Shown: in pieces, positions 42,041-54,139 of the stretch
How the letters are laid out: every line of letters starts with the position of its first letter
Numbering within the stretch: the first letter of the stretch is position 1
Origin: Solenopsis invicta
Taxonomy: Eukaryota; Arthropoda; Insecta; Hymenoptera; Formicidae
Assembly: GCF_016802725.1 (NCBI RefSeq)
Contig: NC_052665.1
Coordinates: 25,996,501-26,060,500 of the forward strand
DNA: 64,000 bases
Direction of reading: 5' to 3'
Position numbers and translations under genes: made by a program
Notes under the pieces: model-generated
The model's database searches: none
What the model was told of the DNA's origin: nothing
Seen by the model: only the letters and a program-made list of their open reading frames with translations

Positions 42041-42277
42041 GCCGATAAAAATTCGGCGATTTTACTCCGCCCGAAAGAGCGCAACAATGCCGGCTAGTTC
42101 CTTACAACCTAAGAACACAACTCATTATACCTAATGCTACTGTAAGACTATGTACTATTATTATTCAACGGGCCGCACAACCCGCTCAACTGGCCCTGTG
42201 CGAACAGAGGAGAGACCTTAAACAGGAGCGCATAATACAGCGATCCTCCTCCGAATGCGACCCCTGAGTGAGCCCAG

Positions 42278-45200
42278 CTAGGCATGACGCTGCGTGCTCT
42301 CCTCGTCCGTCGGAAGAGGGACGAGCTTGATGACTGGCCGCCGAAGCTCCCCTGTAGCTCCCCGAACGGTCACGACCCGCTCGTCATCATCACCCGGGTG
42401 GAGACGCGTGACACGCACCAAGGGCCACCGCGTCGGTGGCGTTGTTTCCTGCTTCAGCAGGCAAAGCTGACCCTCCTTCAGGCCACCTTTCGCACGCCAC
42501 CACCTTGGTCGAGGGGTCAGCGCCTGGAGGTATTCCTGCGACCACCGCTGCCAAAGATGATCCCTCATTTGCTGGAGTAGCTTCCAGCGTGTCAGCTTAC
42601 TGGGGGGAATCCCCGTCAGTGCCGGTTCGGGGATAGCCTTCAACGGAGCGCCAACGAGAAAATGGCCCGGCGTCAGCACATCCAATTCGTCGGCGTCGTC
42701 CGAAAGCGCCTGCAACGGTCGAGAGTTAAGACACGCCTCTACTTCGGCCAAAAACGTAGCCATCTCCTCGTAAGTCAGTGTTTACTCGCCGATGACTCGG
42801 CGCAGATGGTGTTTGAAGGCCTTGACCGCAGCTTCCCAGAGGCCCCCAAAGTGAGGGGCAGCGGGAGGGTTGAAGTGCCACTCCACACCCTCCTCCGCTA
42901 GCTTTCCTATGATACTTCGGCTACTCTCGCTCGCCATTCCCAAAAGACCGCGCAGCTGTCGATCCGCGCCCACGAAGTTAGTTCCGCAGTCACTGTACAG
43001 GTGCAAGCACAATCCTCTGCGGGACACGAAGCGCCGGAACGCTGCAAGAAAGGCATCAGCCGTGTAGTCGCTAACGACCTAGAGGTGGACGGCTCGCAAA
43101 CTGAAACAAACAAAGACTGCCACAAAGGCCTTGTAGGCCCTGTGACCTCGACCTTTCGTGGTACGCAGGAGGATCGGTCCAGCGTAGTCCAAGCCCGTAT
43201 GAGTGAACGGTCGACTCGGAACGACTCTGGCTCGTGGGAGGCTGCCCATCCGTGGTTGGGGATTCGCCGCCCGCCATCGCAAGCATGGAAGACAACGATG
43301 AATGTAGTGCTTCACCAATTGCCGACCTCGTATTACCCAATACCTCCGGCGCAGCGATGCGAGAGTTAATTGGGTACCTCCATGAAGCACACGGCCGTGC
43401 TCGTCCGCGACCACCAGATAGGTGAGATGCGAGCCCCGCGGAAGTATTATGGGATGACGCTGGTCAGCATTCAACAGCGCGTGCTTCAGTCGGCCACCCA
43501 CGCGCAGCAGTCCCTTGTCGTCGAGAAACGGACTCAGCAACCGGAGTGGACCCTGAGAGCGCTCGATATGCCCTCTCGATAGAGCCTTGATCTCGTCCCG
43601 GAAGGCAATCCTCTGCGCGCATCGGATCCACATGGCCCGAGCATCTGCCAGCTCAGTAGCCGAGAGCACCGCCCCCCGCGTCAAGTCGGCACGCGAAGTT
43701 GCCAACGTCACCCAGCGGCGCATCCAGGCGGTTACCCTAAGCAAACGGCGCAACGAGGAGAAGCGAGTCAGCTCCTCCGGCTCTTGCTCCTCGCAAGCGA
43801 TGTGGACCCGAGCAGCTCGCTGCTCAGGCAGCCCACGACTCAAGGCCACTGCTGTCTCGGCCGGCCAAGCCGCAGAGCTCGCCCACAGGTACTGAGGTCC
43901 TTGCCACCAGAGCTCATGCACTCGCAGCTCCAGGGGTGTCATTCCCCGTGAAGCACAATCGGCCGGATTGATCCGCCCCGGCACGTGATGCCAGTGCGCG
44001 TCCGGCAGTGCTCCCTGGACCTCGGCGACCCTGTTAGCCACGAAGGTTGTCCATCGCGTGGGATGTCCCTGAAGCCATCCCAGGACGACTGTGGAGTCCG
44101 TCCAAAGGTGAATCGCCGCTCCATCCAGGGCCAGGACGGAAGCGGTGTGAGCCGCGATCCGAGCCAACAGAGCAGCCGCGCAAAGCTCCAGTCGCGGAAG
44201 GGAGACCTGCCTGAGCGGCGCGACTCGCGTCTTGGCGATCAGCAGCGTCAGCCACGCCCTGCCGTCCGCGATTGTGCGGAGGTATAAGACCGCTCCGTAG
44301 GCGCGTTCCGACGCATCGGCGAAACCGTGCATCTCAATAAGCGCGCCCGGAGAATCCGCACGTGACCAGCGCGGGATGCGGATCTCCTCCAGGACGGGCA
44401 GCTCCGTCCGCAACCGTCGCCAGCACTCCACGTCGTCTGCAGCAAGGGGAGCATCCCAGTCAAGTCGCCGTAGCCAGGCCGCCTGAATGAGAAGTTTAGC
44501 ATTTATTACGACCGGGGCGAGCCAGCCCAGCGGGTCGAAGAGACGCGCGGTTTGCCTCAACACCGTGCGCTTGGTGACCAGCTCCTCTGTCATGCTCTTG
44601 ACAGTTGGAGCAAAGCTGTCCTCAGCGGGAAGCCAACGTATCCCCAGGACGTCGTGCTCCTCCGACGTCAACGCGACCGTCGACGGCAGTGACGACCGAT
44701 GCTCAGCGGGGATGTCGCGCAGCAGGTCTTCCTTGTTGGCGACCCACTTGCGCAAGCGGAAGCCGCCCGCCAAACACAACTGAGTCAGCTGCTCGCGCAA
44801 CTCGCAGGTCTCGAGCTGAGAGGAGGCCCCAGACAGTACATCGTCCACATAGGTGTCCCGCCGCAGGGCCTCAGCGGCCCGAGGAAAGCGCGCACCCTCG
44901 TCCTCGGCAAGCTGACGCAACGTTCGAACAGCCAAGTAGGGTGCACTGGCCAGCCCGTAAGTAACCGTGTTAAGGTGGAATTCCTGGACTCGGCTGCCTA
45001 TCTTCCAGTAAATCCGTTGAAGGTCACGGTCCTCCGGATGCACCCAAATCTGCCGGTACATCTTTTCGATGTCCGCAGCGAGAACAAACTGGTGTTTACG
45101 CCAGCGCGTTATCACGTCGCAGAGCGTCGGCAACAAATTCGGTCCTGCAAGAAGTTCGCCATTTAAGGAGGTACCAGAGGATGTCCGTGAGGAGCCGTTG

Positions 45201-47383
45201 AACACGACGCGGATCCTAGCCTCCTCGCCGTCGCCCTTCCATACTCCGTGATGGGGCAGGAAACAGGCGCGTGAACAATCCGCCGGTAAGGGAGGCGCCG
45301 GCGTCATGTGGCCAAGCTCAAGATACTCAGCCAGGAACTGTGAGTACGCGTCACGAAGAGCGACTTCCCTCCGGAAGCGGTGCTCGTTCGCCTGCAACAC
45401 TCGCAGCGCGGTGAATCGCGTGTCACGTAAGTCCGGCAGAGTCGAGCGAGTCGCGAGTCGGACGACGTAACGTCCCGAGGCGTCCCGTGAATGCGATCGC
45501 AAGTAATGCTCCTCGCAAGCCGCGTCGTCCGGAGACAGGGGGAGTGTCGCTCGCGGTGGTTCCTCCAGTTCCCAAAATCGACGCACTAATACGTTCAGAT
45601 CGTCAACAGCGGAGCACTGCAACGAAGTCAAGGCTGTGGTCACCTGACAAGAGCTTACCGGACCCATGATGATCCATCCTAGAGCGGTCTGCTGCGCGAT
45701 TGGTTCCTCATCACCTCCCAGTCGCAAGCCTGGTCGTGCCACCTTGGCGTAGACGTCGACACCGAGCAGCAGCTCGACTGGGTCCGTAGAACTGAAGTCA
45801 GGATCAGCGAGATCAAGACCGCGGATGTGCGACCATCCGCTGGAGTTAGCTTCCACGGAACCACCGTAGATCGAGAGTCTTGGCATCACCAAGGCGGAGA
45901 TGGCAAACACCGCGTCTCCAACGCGCGAGGTCAGATTGATCGCGATTCGTCCCCGCGACACCCCCGACCTCAACCCGCCCACTCCGTAAATTGCCACGGA
46001 CGCCGGTGTCCGCGGCAGTCGCAGGCGTTGGGCCAGCGCTTCTGTGATCAACGAAGTCTCTGATCCCGGATCCATGAGGGCTCGAACCGCGTGTAAAGTT
46101 CCGAATCGATCCGTCACCAGAACGCGCGCGGTGGCGAGAAGCGTCTGCGAGGGCTCGAAGTGAGGGTGCTGCGCGGCATGCACCGACGGCGAAGGTGCTA
46201 CAACGGCTCCCGGAGCCGCCTCGTACGCGTCATGTAGGAGTGTGTTGTGGCGCGCGGCGCACCTAGCACACGCCTTCGGCGAAGAGCACGCGCTCACCTG
46301 ATGTCGTCCCATGCAGTTGATGCACAGTCGATTGGCGGTCACTACCTCCAACCGCTCCTTTACAGGTTTCCGACGAAACTTCTCGCAGTTCATAATAAAG
46401 TGATTCTGCTTGCACACCACGCAGCTGCGCTCGGAGCCTCCGCTCTGCCTCCCGGTGTGATGAGCGGATTTTCCCGAGGAGGACTCCCCCTTGACAGACC
46501 GCAGCGACTCGTGCGTCACAAGCTGTTCCTCGAGGAAGTCCTTGAACTCGTCAAACGACGGCGGGTCGCTTTTTTTCGCGATGGAATTTTCCCAGTCACG
46601 TCTTGTACCCGCGTCGAGCAACTCCACCATGAGATGCACGAGCAAGTGAGTGGTATTGGAAACGGGCTCACCGATACCTTCCAAAGCTTGGGTGGATGCT
46701 ACCATGCCATGGTAGATCCGTCGCAGGTCGGCTACGCAGTCCGCTTTCATTTTGGGCAACGATGTAATCGCGGACAAATAAGCCTTGACTAACAACCTTT
46801 TTTTTTCATAGTGACCTTTCAAGGTTGACCACGCACGTTCATAATTCGCGTCCGTCGAGGGCAAGCCCCTCAGAAGCTGTTCCGCTCCTCCCTTGACCCT
46901 CGTCTTTAGATAGTGGAGCCTTTGGACGTCGGACAGATGCGGATCCTGACCGACGATGGAGTCGAATAGATCACGGAATACCGGCCAGTCCTCGAACCTG
47001 CCGGAGAACGTTGGGAGCTCGAGCCGAGGAAGCGGGGCTCGCTGCTTGCTTTCGGCCCTGACCGTCGTCGAAACATTTGCTTCGGTCTTTGCCTTCAACG
47101 ACCGTCCCAGGTCCATTAATGCAGCTCGTTGGCTGGTGTAGAGCATCTCCACCTCCTCGGCATGGTCGCTCGTATAGTACTCGGTTTTCCTTAACTCCTT
47201 CCCGTGAGCAAGCCCGAGCTTATCGTGGTTTTCCTCGAACTTTGCCCATCGCTTCTCCAAAATGGCCAAGGCCGCTTGGACGTGATCGACGGTCAGGTTC
47301 GCGACACCGGTCTTCTTGAGGTTCGCGACGACGCGAGAGATGCGTCCGTGGAGCTCAGATTGCTGCTCCAATAACGCCTCCAT
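42278..47383 (-). pseudogene. gag-pol: BEL/Pao gag-pol polyprotein with two nonsense codons
   Basis: About 1700 codons from ATG 47383 to stop 42278. Gag: coiled coil, then a DUF1759-type region starting LPTFSGRFEDWPVF (about residue 123). Zinc knuckles: CVVCKQNHFIMNC, CINCMGRHQVSAC and CARCAARHN. Pao-type protease: RALMDPGSETSLI (Pro after the Asp, as in some family members). RT: AADIEKMYRQIWVHP and YVDDVLSG. RNase H: GFADASERAYGAVLYL, LWTDSTVVLGW, WHHVPGRINPADCASRG. Integrase: HHCC zinc region (ADEHGRVLHGGTQ...CLPCLRW), core Asp in TGLDYAGP, second in YSDCGTNFVGAD, Glu in FGGLWEAAVKAFKHHL. C-terminal DUF5641-like region: PGHFLVGAPL. In-frame TAG at 43079-43081 (inside integrase) and TAA at 42782-42784; all three segments share one frame. 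Confidence 0.95.
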
Positions 47384-47486
47384 TCGGATAATTTGGAGGT
47401 CGGGTTCCACCACTCACACTACAGCACTGGCACGTTTACTCCGCGAGAGGAAAATGTAGGCAGATATGCACCGGCCGCGACGCACG

Positions 47487-47504
47487 ATCCGGCTCGAAGG
47501 ACCA
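47487..47504 (-). other. Primer binding site, tRNA-Tyr
   Basis: TGGTCCTTCGAGCCGGAT, five bases (TTTTC) after the 5' LTR on the minus strand, is complementary to the CCA end of eukaryotic tRNA-Tyr(GTA). Confidence 0.8.
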
Positions 47505-47509
47505 GAAAA

Positions 47510-47908
47510 TGTGCCGATTGTTTCGGCAAATGGGCACGCGGAGTACTGATTGAAACGAACTGAGTATTGCTTAGCTTGAATTTATTATTTTTCAAAACGT
47601 TGGCGACGCACCGAACGTGAGTACAGTTTCGAAGCAAGTGCCCTTAATGGCACTGAGCCACCTATTTATAATGTGCGCGAGGAATGCTTCTAGAGGAATC
47701 CGTCGGTTGTCGAGGCTGTTATTCGACTTCCTTTGCTTATGCTTAGTCAACAACGGCGATCCCGAATTCCTCTAGAAGCTCGCGTAAACACCGGAGATCA
47801 CGCTCTCTCCCGCTGCCGTTCACGCGTTGTCACGCCGCTGCTGGCTTGGTCGCGGCGCGAGAACGAGCAATTCGGCCGTCGGATACAATTTGGATGCGAT
47901 CTCGCACA
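47510..47908 (-). repeat. 5' LTR of the BEL element
   Basis: 399 bp, TGTGCGAGATCG...CGGCACA on the minus strand. The TATA-like ATTATAAATAG and AATAATAAATTC are in promoter-to-polyA order. Confidence 0.92.
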
Positions 47909-48289
47909 ACATTTGTGTTCGGTATATAGTATAGTAAGAGATATTTTATTACGTATAGAGTATAGTGAAAGATATTTTATTACGTACCTGTACCAAGTGC
48001 ATTATAAATAGTCTATCGTACATCTCTGATTGTTTGACTTGGTAGACATGAGCTTGGAAAATAATTATTATCTACAGTGTTATTTTAAGATTGTGAAAAA
48101 AAATCTATATTTATTCATAATTATACTTAATATTTTTATTTTATATTGCATATTTCTCGGAGAGATGTTTAACATGTTTAGTAATAAGGAATAATACCAA
48201 TAATTTATGATGTTATAAATAAATTTATAATAACAATTCACTTTAGTGCATATTAATAATGTGAAAAACACGATCTCATTGCCACTCAT

Positions 48290-49830
48290 CTTCACTCTCC
48301 TCGCTGTTGACATAATCTCAATGTATGTTCCTCAAATTGATTATTGTTCTTCCAGTATTCTTAGAACCAGTTCTATGCAGTTCTTGTACCTGATGTGAAG
48401 TATTCTTATTTCTCCATGCACTCGGTTGGACAATACCATCAATTTCATGATCTACTAAATGATTGGGGCAATAACACCCACCGACACCTTGCCTAATAAG
48501 AAGAAAGTTATGGAGGCATATTAAAACCTTTACTATTTTTTCGGTATTATTAAGAGAACAGCATAGAGAACGTCGCAGTATTCTCCACTTAGTAGTAAGT
48601 ATGCCAAAAGCATTTTCGATTACTCTGCGTGCCCTACTGAGTCTATAATTGAAAATCTGTTCACATTCACCTAAATCTTTCTTTGGGTATAGTCACATCA
48701 TGTAACTTTTTAACAGAAAGGCTTTGTCTCCCACAAAAAAGTGTGGAAATATTATGTTTGAATTGGGGAGCAAATATGGTTGTGGCAAGTTAACGGATTC
48801 CTCCTCCAAAGCAGAACCAAATGCGGATTCAGCCCATATGCCTCCATCACTTATAAAGCCTATAATATAAATATCAACAAATTAATAATAAAAAACAGAA
48901 AAAATTTACTTTCCAAACAACTCACCATAATCTTCTATATCAACCCAAATGAATTTGTATTCAGCATCTGCAGCAGACATTAACACAATGCTAAAAAATT
49001 GTTTGTAATTGTAATATTGACTTCCTGTATTAGAAGAGCACTGGATCTATATATGTTTTTACTGCTCCGATGCAGTTCGGAAAATTCCACATCTTATAAA
49101 AATTTGTAGCAACTTGTTTCTACAATTCTACTGTTGGCTTGGGAAGATAAATTGGATAAAGTACATTCCATATGATATCGCAAGTTTCAAAAATTATTTT
49201 GTAGGCTATAAATTTTCTAATTCTAAATCCTCTTGCTACTGTACTTACACTATCTCCATGAGCGAGAAATATATCGCATAAAAATTTTTTATATACTACA
49301 TTTTTAATTAAGTTTATTCCAACAAATTAAAAATTTCATTACCTACGACAATGTCAAAGTCGAGCGCAAACCCGGTGGACGTGGAGCTTTTTTTAAAAAT
49401 TTTTGCAAATGTGGTTGTACCATAGTGAAGAGATGGTTAAATTGTTTAACTGACATTCTATAGTCTTTATAAAATAATTCATTACTTTCATTCTGAAGAT
49501 GTCGGAATAAATTTTCATGGCCGTATTTTTCTTTATCAAAATGAACTGGTCTCACCCACCATCTTCTATTCACTTTTGTCAACTTTTGCAATACATTAAA
49601 ACTTGTTGTTATAAAATAATTCCATAATATTGAAATAATTTCTACTATTTTCAGTAAACGTATTTTTCTTAAACGCTTTAAATTCTTTTTATTCCGCATT
49701 TTGAATGTCTGGTGCTCGGATAATTCGCCTAACCAAACTTTCAATTCGCGCTTTCTAATAATCACAACTTTCAAATGTGGATTAGGCGTTAAAATGATTT
49801 ACAACTTGCGACTGGCAACTAGCCACTCGC
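48290..49830 (-). pseudogene. Harbinger (PIF) transposase, most complete copy, with one intron
   Basis: N-terminus (49774-49343): RRWWVRPVHFDKEKYG, ENLFRHLQNESNELFYKDY and RMSVKQFNHLFTM, typical of PIF/Harbinger. A decayed central part follows, with ARGFRIRKFIAYKI and NFPNCIGAV, where the expected DGKH catalytic motif is lost. Then comes VDIEDYG, an intron (48860-48925), FISDGGIWAESAFG, LPNSNIIFPHFFVGDKAFLL, and the ENAFGIL region ending near 48500. A TGA follows KSYMM, as in the 38.4-kb copy. Frameshifts lie near 49345 and in the centre. The dead state predates at least one duplication. Confidence 0.85.
48860..48925 (-). other. 66-bp intron in the Harbinger transposase
   Basis: GATTATG|GTGAGTTG ... 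TTTATATTATAG|GCTTT. Removing it joins EDYG to FISDGGIW in frame. The plus-strand copy at 38.4 kb starts close to this acceptor. Confidence 0.65.
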
Positions 49831-49853
49831 GATTTGCAACTACGCGTTTCAAC

Positions 49854-52800
49854 TCATTGTAGACCACCCGTACGACAACGATTTCGACAGACCGTACGAC
49901 AGTATGTACTTATTATTGCATGCGCGAATCTGCCAGAACACTGGCTGAGACCGCCACGTATTCCACGTTTGATAAACATTACTATATCAATGTTGGTAAG
50001 CATCTCAAATTTTACACGTATATATTTTAACATTGCATTGCACGTGTAACTGGGCAATGTGTAATAATGAGTGGGATCGAGTCTGTAACTAGCGACGCAA
50101 CTGTCACGGAAATTTTCGAAAATGTCAGCCAATAATAAGACATCAGTTTTCAAATATAAATCACTATATTCGCCCAGGATTTCAAAGGAAAATCGCTGCC
50201 ACATGTTAACGGCGTGAGCATAGTCTTTCTCAGACACGGTATCACCTGTTATAGAACTGAAAAATAAATCGCACGATGGCAAACGTGGCTGATTCAATTT
50301 TTTAAAACTATCAATGTACTCGTACAGGAAGACACCTTTTTGCGTTAGGAAATCAAAATTTTTGGGATAAATATTTGCGTTGCGTTATGCGTAGTTTATC
50401 CTTGCTGAGAAACGATGCTAATTTATCGAGAATAGTACTTAGAAATTTAAAAAAATCAATAAATCTTAATTTTATGCAAGTCTTTGTTTTTTTATCTTCA
50501 GTGTTTTTAACATGTTTAGTAAATGAAATATATTTTTCTTTTGTTATAGGCAACAAATTGATATTGCCTTCAAATGCATTAGATATTTTCTCAATTATAA
50601 ATGGGCATCATAACCAGCTAAATTGTGAAAAACTATGGGGATGTAACGCGTATCTTTATAATTTAAATTACAAACTAAATGAACTGGATCTCGATAACAA
50701 TCGATAAGGTGGAAATGATTGCGTACCCGCTTTTCGTCCGGCGTGAACGGTTTCTCGCATATGTGGCAACACGTTACGCTATTATGTTTTGTCCAGTTGT
50801 CTCGCGTGAGTTTCATTAATGTGTCAATAAAATATTATGTACATTGCACGCTAAATCTTAAAATTGCTTGACAAACTACGCGATGCAATCTTTATTGCGA
50901 CAAAACCGATAATACGACAACGTGTTGTCGTACGAACAGTGTACATAATCTTGCGCTGAATACCTGATAATGTTGATAGTTTCTGACTCGCCTTTCTTCT
51001 TGGGTTCCATTTTCTGTAGTACACATTCAAGATCGGCGTAAATAAAAGAGGTGCAAGCTTCTTGCTGCATAGGTGGTCGAATTCGAGCCACTTATCTTTC
51101 TCGCTCAACAGTTGAATGGCACAGTCGTTCACTTTTCCGCAGTCCACTATGGCCCGGTTTTTCATTATCCGGTTAACTTATGGTTAAATTTAACCTGATG
51201 GTTTATCCAATAAGCTTCACCCATGATGATGCCATAGGTGAAGCTCATTGATTAAAACATCAGGTTAAGTTTAACCACAAGTTAACCAGATAATGAAAAA
51301 CCGGGCCTATGTGTGAATGCAATTTTTCGTTGGAACTAAAGTAGTGCAGACATCTGTAAAAATAAAGAAAATATTTTAAATATATTTTAAATATTTTTTA
51401 TCTACCTTTTTTGTTTATTCGTACATTTACCTATCGCAAAAATATTTTTTATTCTTTTTCTTGCTGAGTTGTGGGCTAACAAGATGGGACAGATTTTTAA
51501 TCCATACGAAGTGTCCTACGTCATTATCTTTTTGCACGTACAATAAATTTACGTGCTTGTCCATTTTCGTATCAGTAAGTCGAATTGGAAGAATTACAAT
51601 ATCGTACGGTTTCCTCTTGATGCAATATACGTTAATCAACACGTTGTTTAATTTGCTTCAACGTCATCGAAAACTCAATGTCTTCGAGATTTAACACTGT
51701 TCTATAATGCGGATACGAAGATGTCCACATGATGTTTAGTTGGATACAGAGCAATCACTGACCATGCAAAACATGCATTGTCCATAGATTTTATATTGAC
51801 CACTGCTTTCTTCGATATAATTTTGCGTGGTAACTCAATTTAACATCCTGCATGCATGAGATTAAATTTATTAATGTTCACAGTTAGATTCTGGATTCGC
51901 AAGAGAGCCCATCCGCTTTCGCGTTCCTGCAACTCATCAAGCATCGCCAACGTGACATCAATGACGCGCTGCTTGTACCACTCGCGCACATTTGACGTTT
52001 GGTAATGTTTATTGTTTTTTGTTGCGATATTTTTATTATTGCGTTTGCCATGAGTGTTCACAAACTCACCGTTGAACACGGTATTCACTTTTACACTATC
52101 GCATTTCTGGATAACGTCTCGCATATGTTCAATCACCATATCACTAGCATTCTCCAAGAATTGTTGCGGCTCGATATGGTCTATATTAATTATCGTGCCG
52201 GTCTTAAATGCGGCGTTAATCTCACGCCACAGCGTGAGCGCTTTCTTATCACCGGCACTAGTGCTCGCGTATCCGCCACCAACGTGTATAAAACATTTTT
52301 CTAACTGAGTATTTGCACCCCCGAATCGCGTGATTCTCGCAACTAAAGATTGTTTATGTCCAATAGCGAGTCGAGGACGCTTGGCACTACAGCGTTTTTC
52401 AAGCTGCTCGAGGCACTCGTCACATCATTGCAGCCACGCAAAAAACTCCACCAAAGTCGCGACCTGCGAACATTACTCGAGCAATTCACGTTTCACTTAC
52501 TCAATGTTTTCCATTTTCCATTGTGTTTTTTATTGTGTGGGCATACACACTGGGCACATGTTTCATGGAATGTTTATAAACGTTGGTTTTTGGCAGCATT
52601 CGCAATACTTGCCGCGTAGCTCAATATAAGGCCCAATTTGGTGGTGTCGGATGACTTGCGCTAATCCAAACTCAGTGGAATCACCTTTCATCATACATAA
52701 GATACATGTTATTTGAGTGCAATCTTCATGGAGAGTAAGCATATAATAAACTAATATCATATAGATATTATTTCGTAGTTATATGCAGAGCATTGAGTTA

Positions 52801-53014
52801 CATAGCAGATGGCATGTTTCTTTCCACTGAATCCTCAAGAGGCTCACTATGATCGCTGTTGCAACCGCTATTGTCGGTTCTTCTTTTTTTTCTTCGTCCA
52901 ATATGTCTTTGAAATTCACTTCTTCAAACGCTTCGTTATCATTATCTATGTGATTTTCGGGATCTATGTTTCCGATGTTCTCAAAAAAAGTCTTTGTCGA
53001 TATTTGCACGATTA
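49854..53014 (-). pseudogene. Protein-primed-type DNA polymerase B (viral/Maverick-like), decayed and C-terminally truncated
   Basis: In order on the minus strand: acidic start (about 53014; NIDPENHIDNDNEAFEEV), a cysteine-rich part (CILCMMKGDSTEFGL, KYCECCQKP), a second block with FIHVGGGYASTSAGDKKAL and SGWALLRIQNLTVNINKFN, KMDKHVNLLYVQKDND, SFIYADLECVLQKMEPK, CHICEKPFTPDEKRVRNH and FHNLAGYDAH, then LPITKEKYISFTKHV, and finally YLKTDVLLLADIFENFRDSC and IKRGIRGGLSQCSGR. These match the DNA_pol_B_2 family of Mavericks/Polintons and related insect DNA viruses. The polymerase palm motif YGDTDS is not reached because the gene is cut off at 49854 next to the Harbinger. Many frameshifts and a MITE at 51151 interrupt it. 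Confidence 0.82.
51151..51307. mobile_element. 157-bp palindromic MITE in the PolB gene
   Basis: Ends GGCCCGGTTTTTCATTATC and GATAATGAAAAACCGGGCC form almost perfect 50-bp arms. TAT (or CTATG, if the ends are set 1 bp in) is duplicated at 51148-51150 and 51308-51310. Confidence 0.85.
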
Positions 53015-53632
53015 TCCATTTCTTTTATTTAAAATTTGCGATTAAAAAAGCACATTCTGTTACGTGCAAAATGTCACGTAACAGCTGTACTCTTAAGTTT
53101 TTGACACGAGCGATGCGTTCGCTACGAGAAGTGACTTAAGACTTATTGTAGGTTAAAGGGATCTTCTCTTCAACATTACAGGTGGTTTTTTTTTTAAAGT
53201 GACACCCAATGCAAAAACGTTTGTGTGAAATATATCGATTAGTATTCGATTTTCTTACAAAGAAAGAAACTTGTGATGACCGATGTAAAGGTCAGTTTTT
53301 TACCTGGGTCTAATACGAAACTATTGTTTGAAAAGATTAAACGGAAAGGTTTTCCGGTGTATTTATGAAGGTGTTAGATGAGATATTGCTTGTAAGGAAA
53401 TCTAACAAAGCATTTTACGAGTTTCAAAATTACCTGTATACGTGCCGCAACATGTTTGAGTAGCAACGATTAAATTCCTGGAAAGAAGGGATGTTTTCCC
53501 TCTCTTAAAATTCCATAAAAATTTATTTCTAAAAACGTTACAATTTGCGATCAATCGTGCATTAGTCGCTCGTATAAACGGTTCTAGCATCGGAGTATCA
53601 GTCAAGTAAAATAATGAAAAAGAATATAAAAG
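53015..53632. promoter_or_regulatory. Divergent intergenic region between PolB and the spliced ORF
   Basis: No gene. It separates the minus-strand PolB start from the plus-strand spliced ORF, so any promoter for both should be here. I see a TATAAA-like AATATAAAAG only 8 bp before the 53633 ATG and no clear element for PolB. Confidence 0.3.
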
Positions 53633-53681
53633 ATGGCAAATTATTACGTTCCGATCCAGGCCATAGCATGTGAAAAAAATC

Positions 53682-53767
53682 GTAAGTATCTATAAATTTT
53701 TTTAAACACATATTTTTATATTTTCTTTATTTTCTATAACTCGCTTATCCTTATTTTTTATTTACAG
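53682..53767 (+). other. 86-bp intron of the spliced ORF
   Basis: Strong donor GTAAGTAT, T-rich tract, acceptor TTTACAG. Similar in size to the 85-bp intron at 57665. Confidence 0.65.
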
Positions 53768-54139
53768 ATTGTCGTTGGAACCAAAGTATACGCCTCGCAT
53801 TTTGGGGAGGAGATTTGCATTGACGTCTACAGCTTATAAATATCTTGACATTGGGATCAGCGCAGGGCCGATTTTCTTTGTAGAATTAATTATGGCGACA
53901 ACCGAGACAACCAAATAATTGTGCATTATGAACCGTGGAAGGCATTGCTTCAAAGACGTGCGGACATCAAGCAATTTGTGCAGACAACTGTTGCGGCATC
54001 ATTCACCGTTTGCAATCTAAGTATACAAATTATAAATGTGCGCGATGGAACTATAATAAAATTGACATCGTGTGATACTTGTATGTACATGAAACCGTCA
54101 ACTGTATTGTTTTTATTTGAAATCAAGCATTGCATCGAG

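Larger units (their letters stand above)
41584..47908 (-). mobile_element. BEL/Pao LTR retrotransposon with an abnormal 3' end
   Basis: A minus-strand element flanked by ACATT (41579-41583, 47909-47913). LTRs 47510-47908 (399 bp, 5') and 41624-42027 (404 bp, 3') differ by a 5-bp indel and a few bases. Order: LTR, tRNA-Tyr primer site, one gag-pol ORF, polypurine tract, LTR, then 40 extra bases before the duplication. The polyprotein has only two in-frame stops. It is the best preserved retroelement here. Confidence 0.95.
38883..48190 (+). repeat. 260-300-bp AT-rich tandem array, hosting two large insertions
   Basis: GGTAGAC...GGAAAATAATTATTATCTA...GAGAGATGTT recurs at about 41154, 41413 and 48041. 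Unit 1 is split by the giant palindrome (38906-41151) and unit 2 by the BEL element (41584-47908). Removing both leaves about 2.7 units. The array lies between two Harbinger pieces. Confidence 0.75.
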
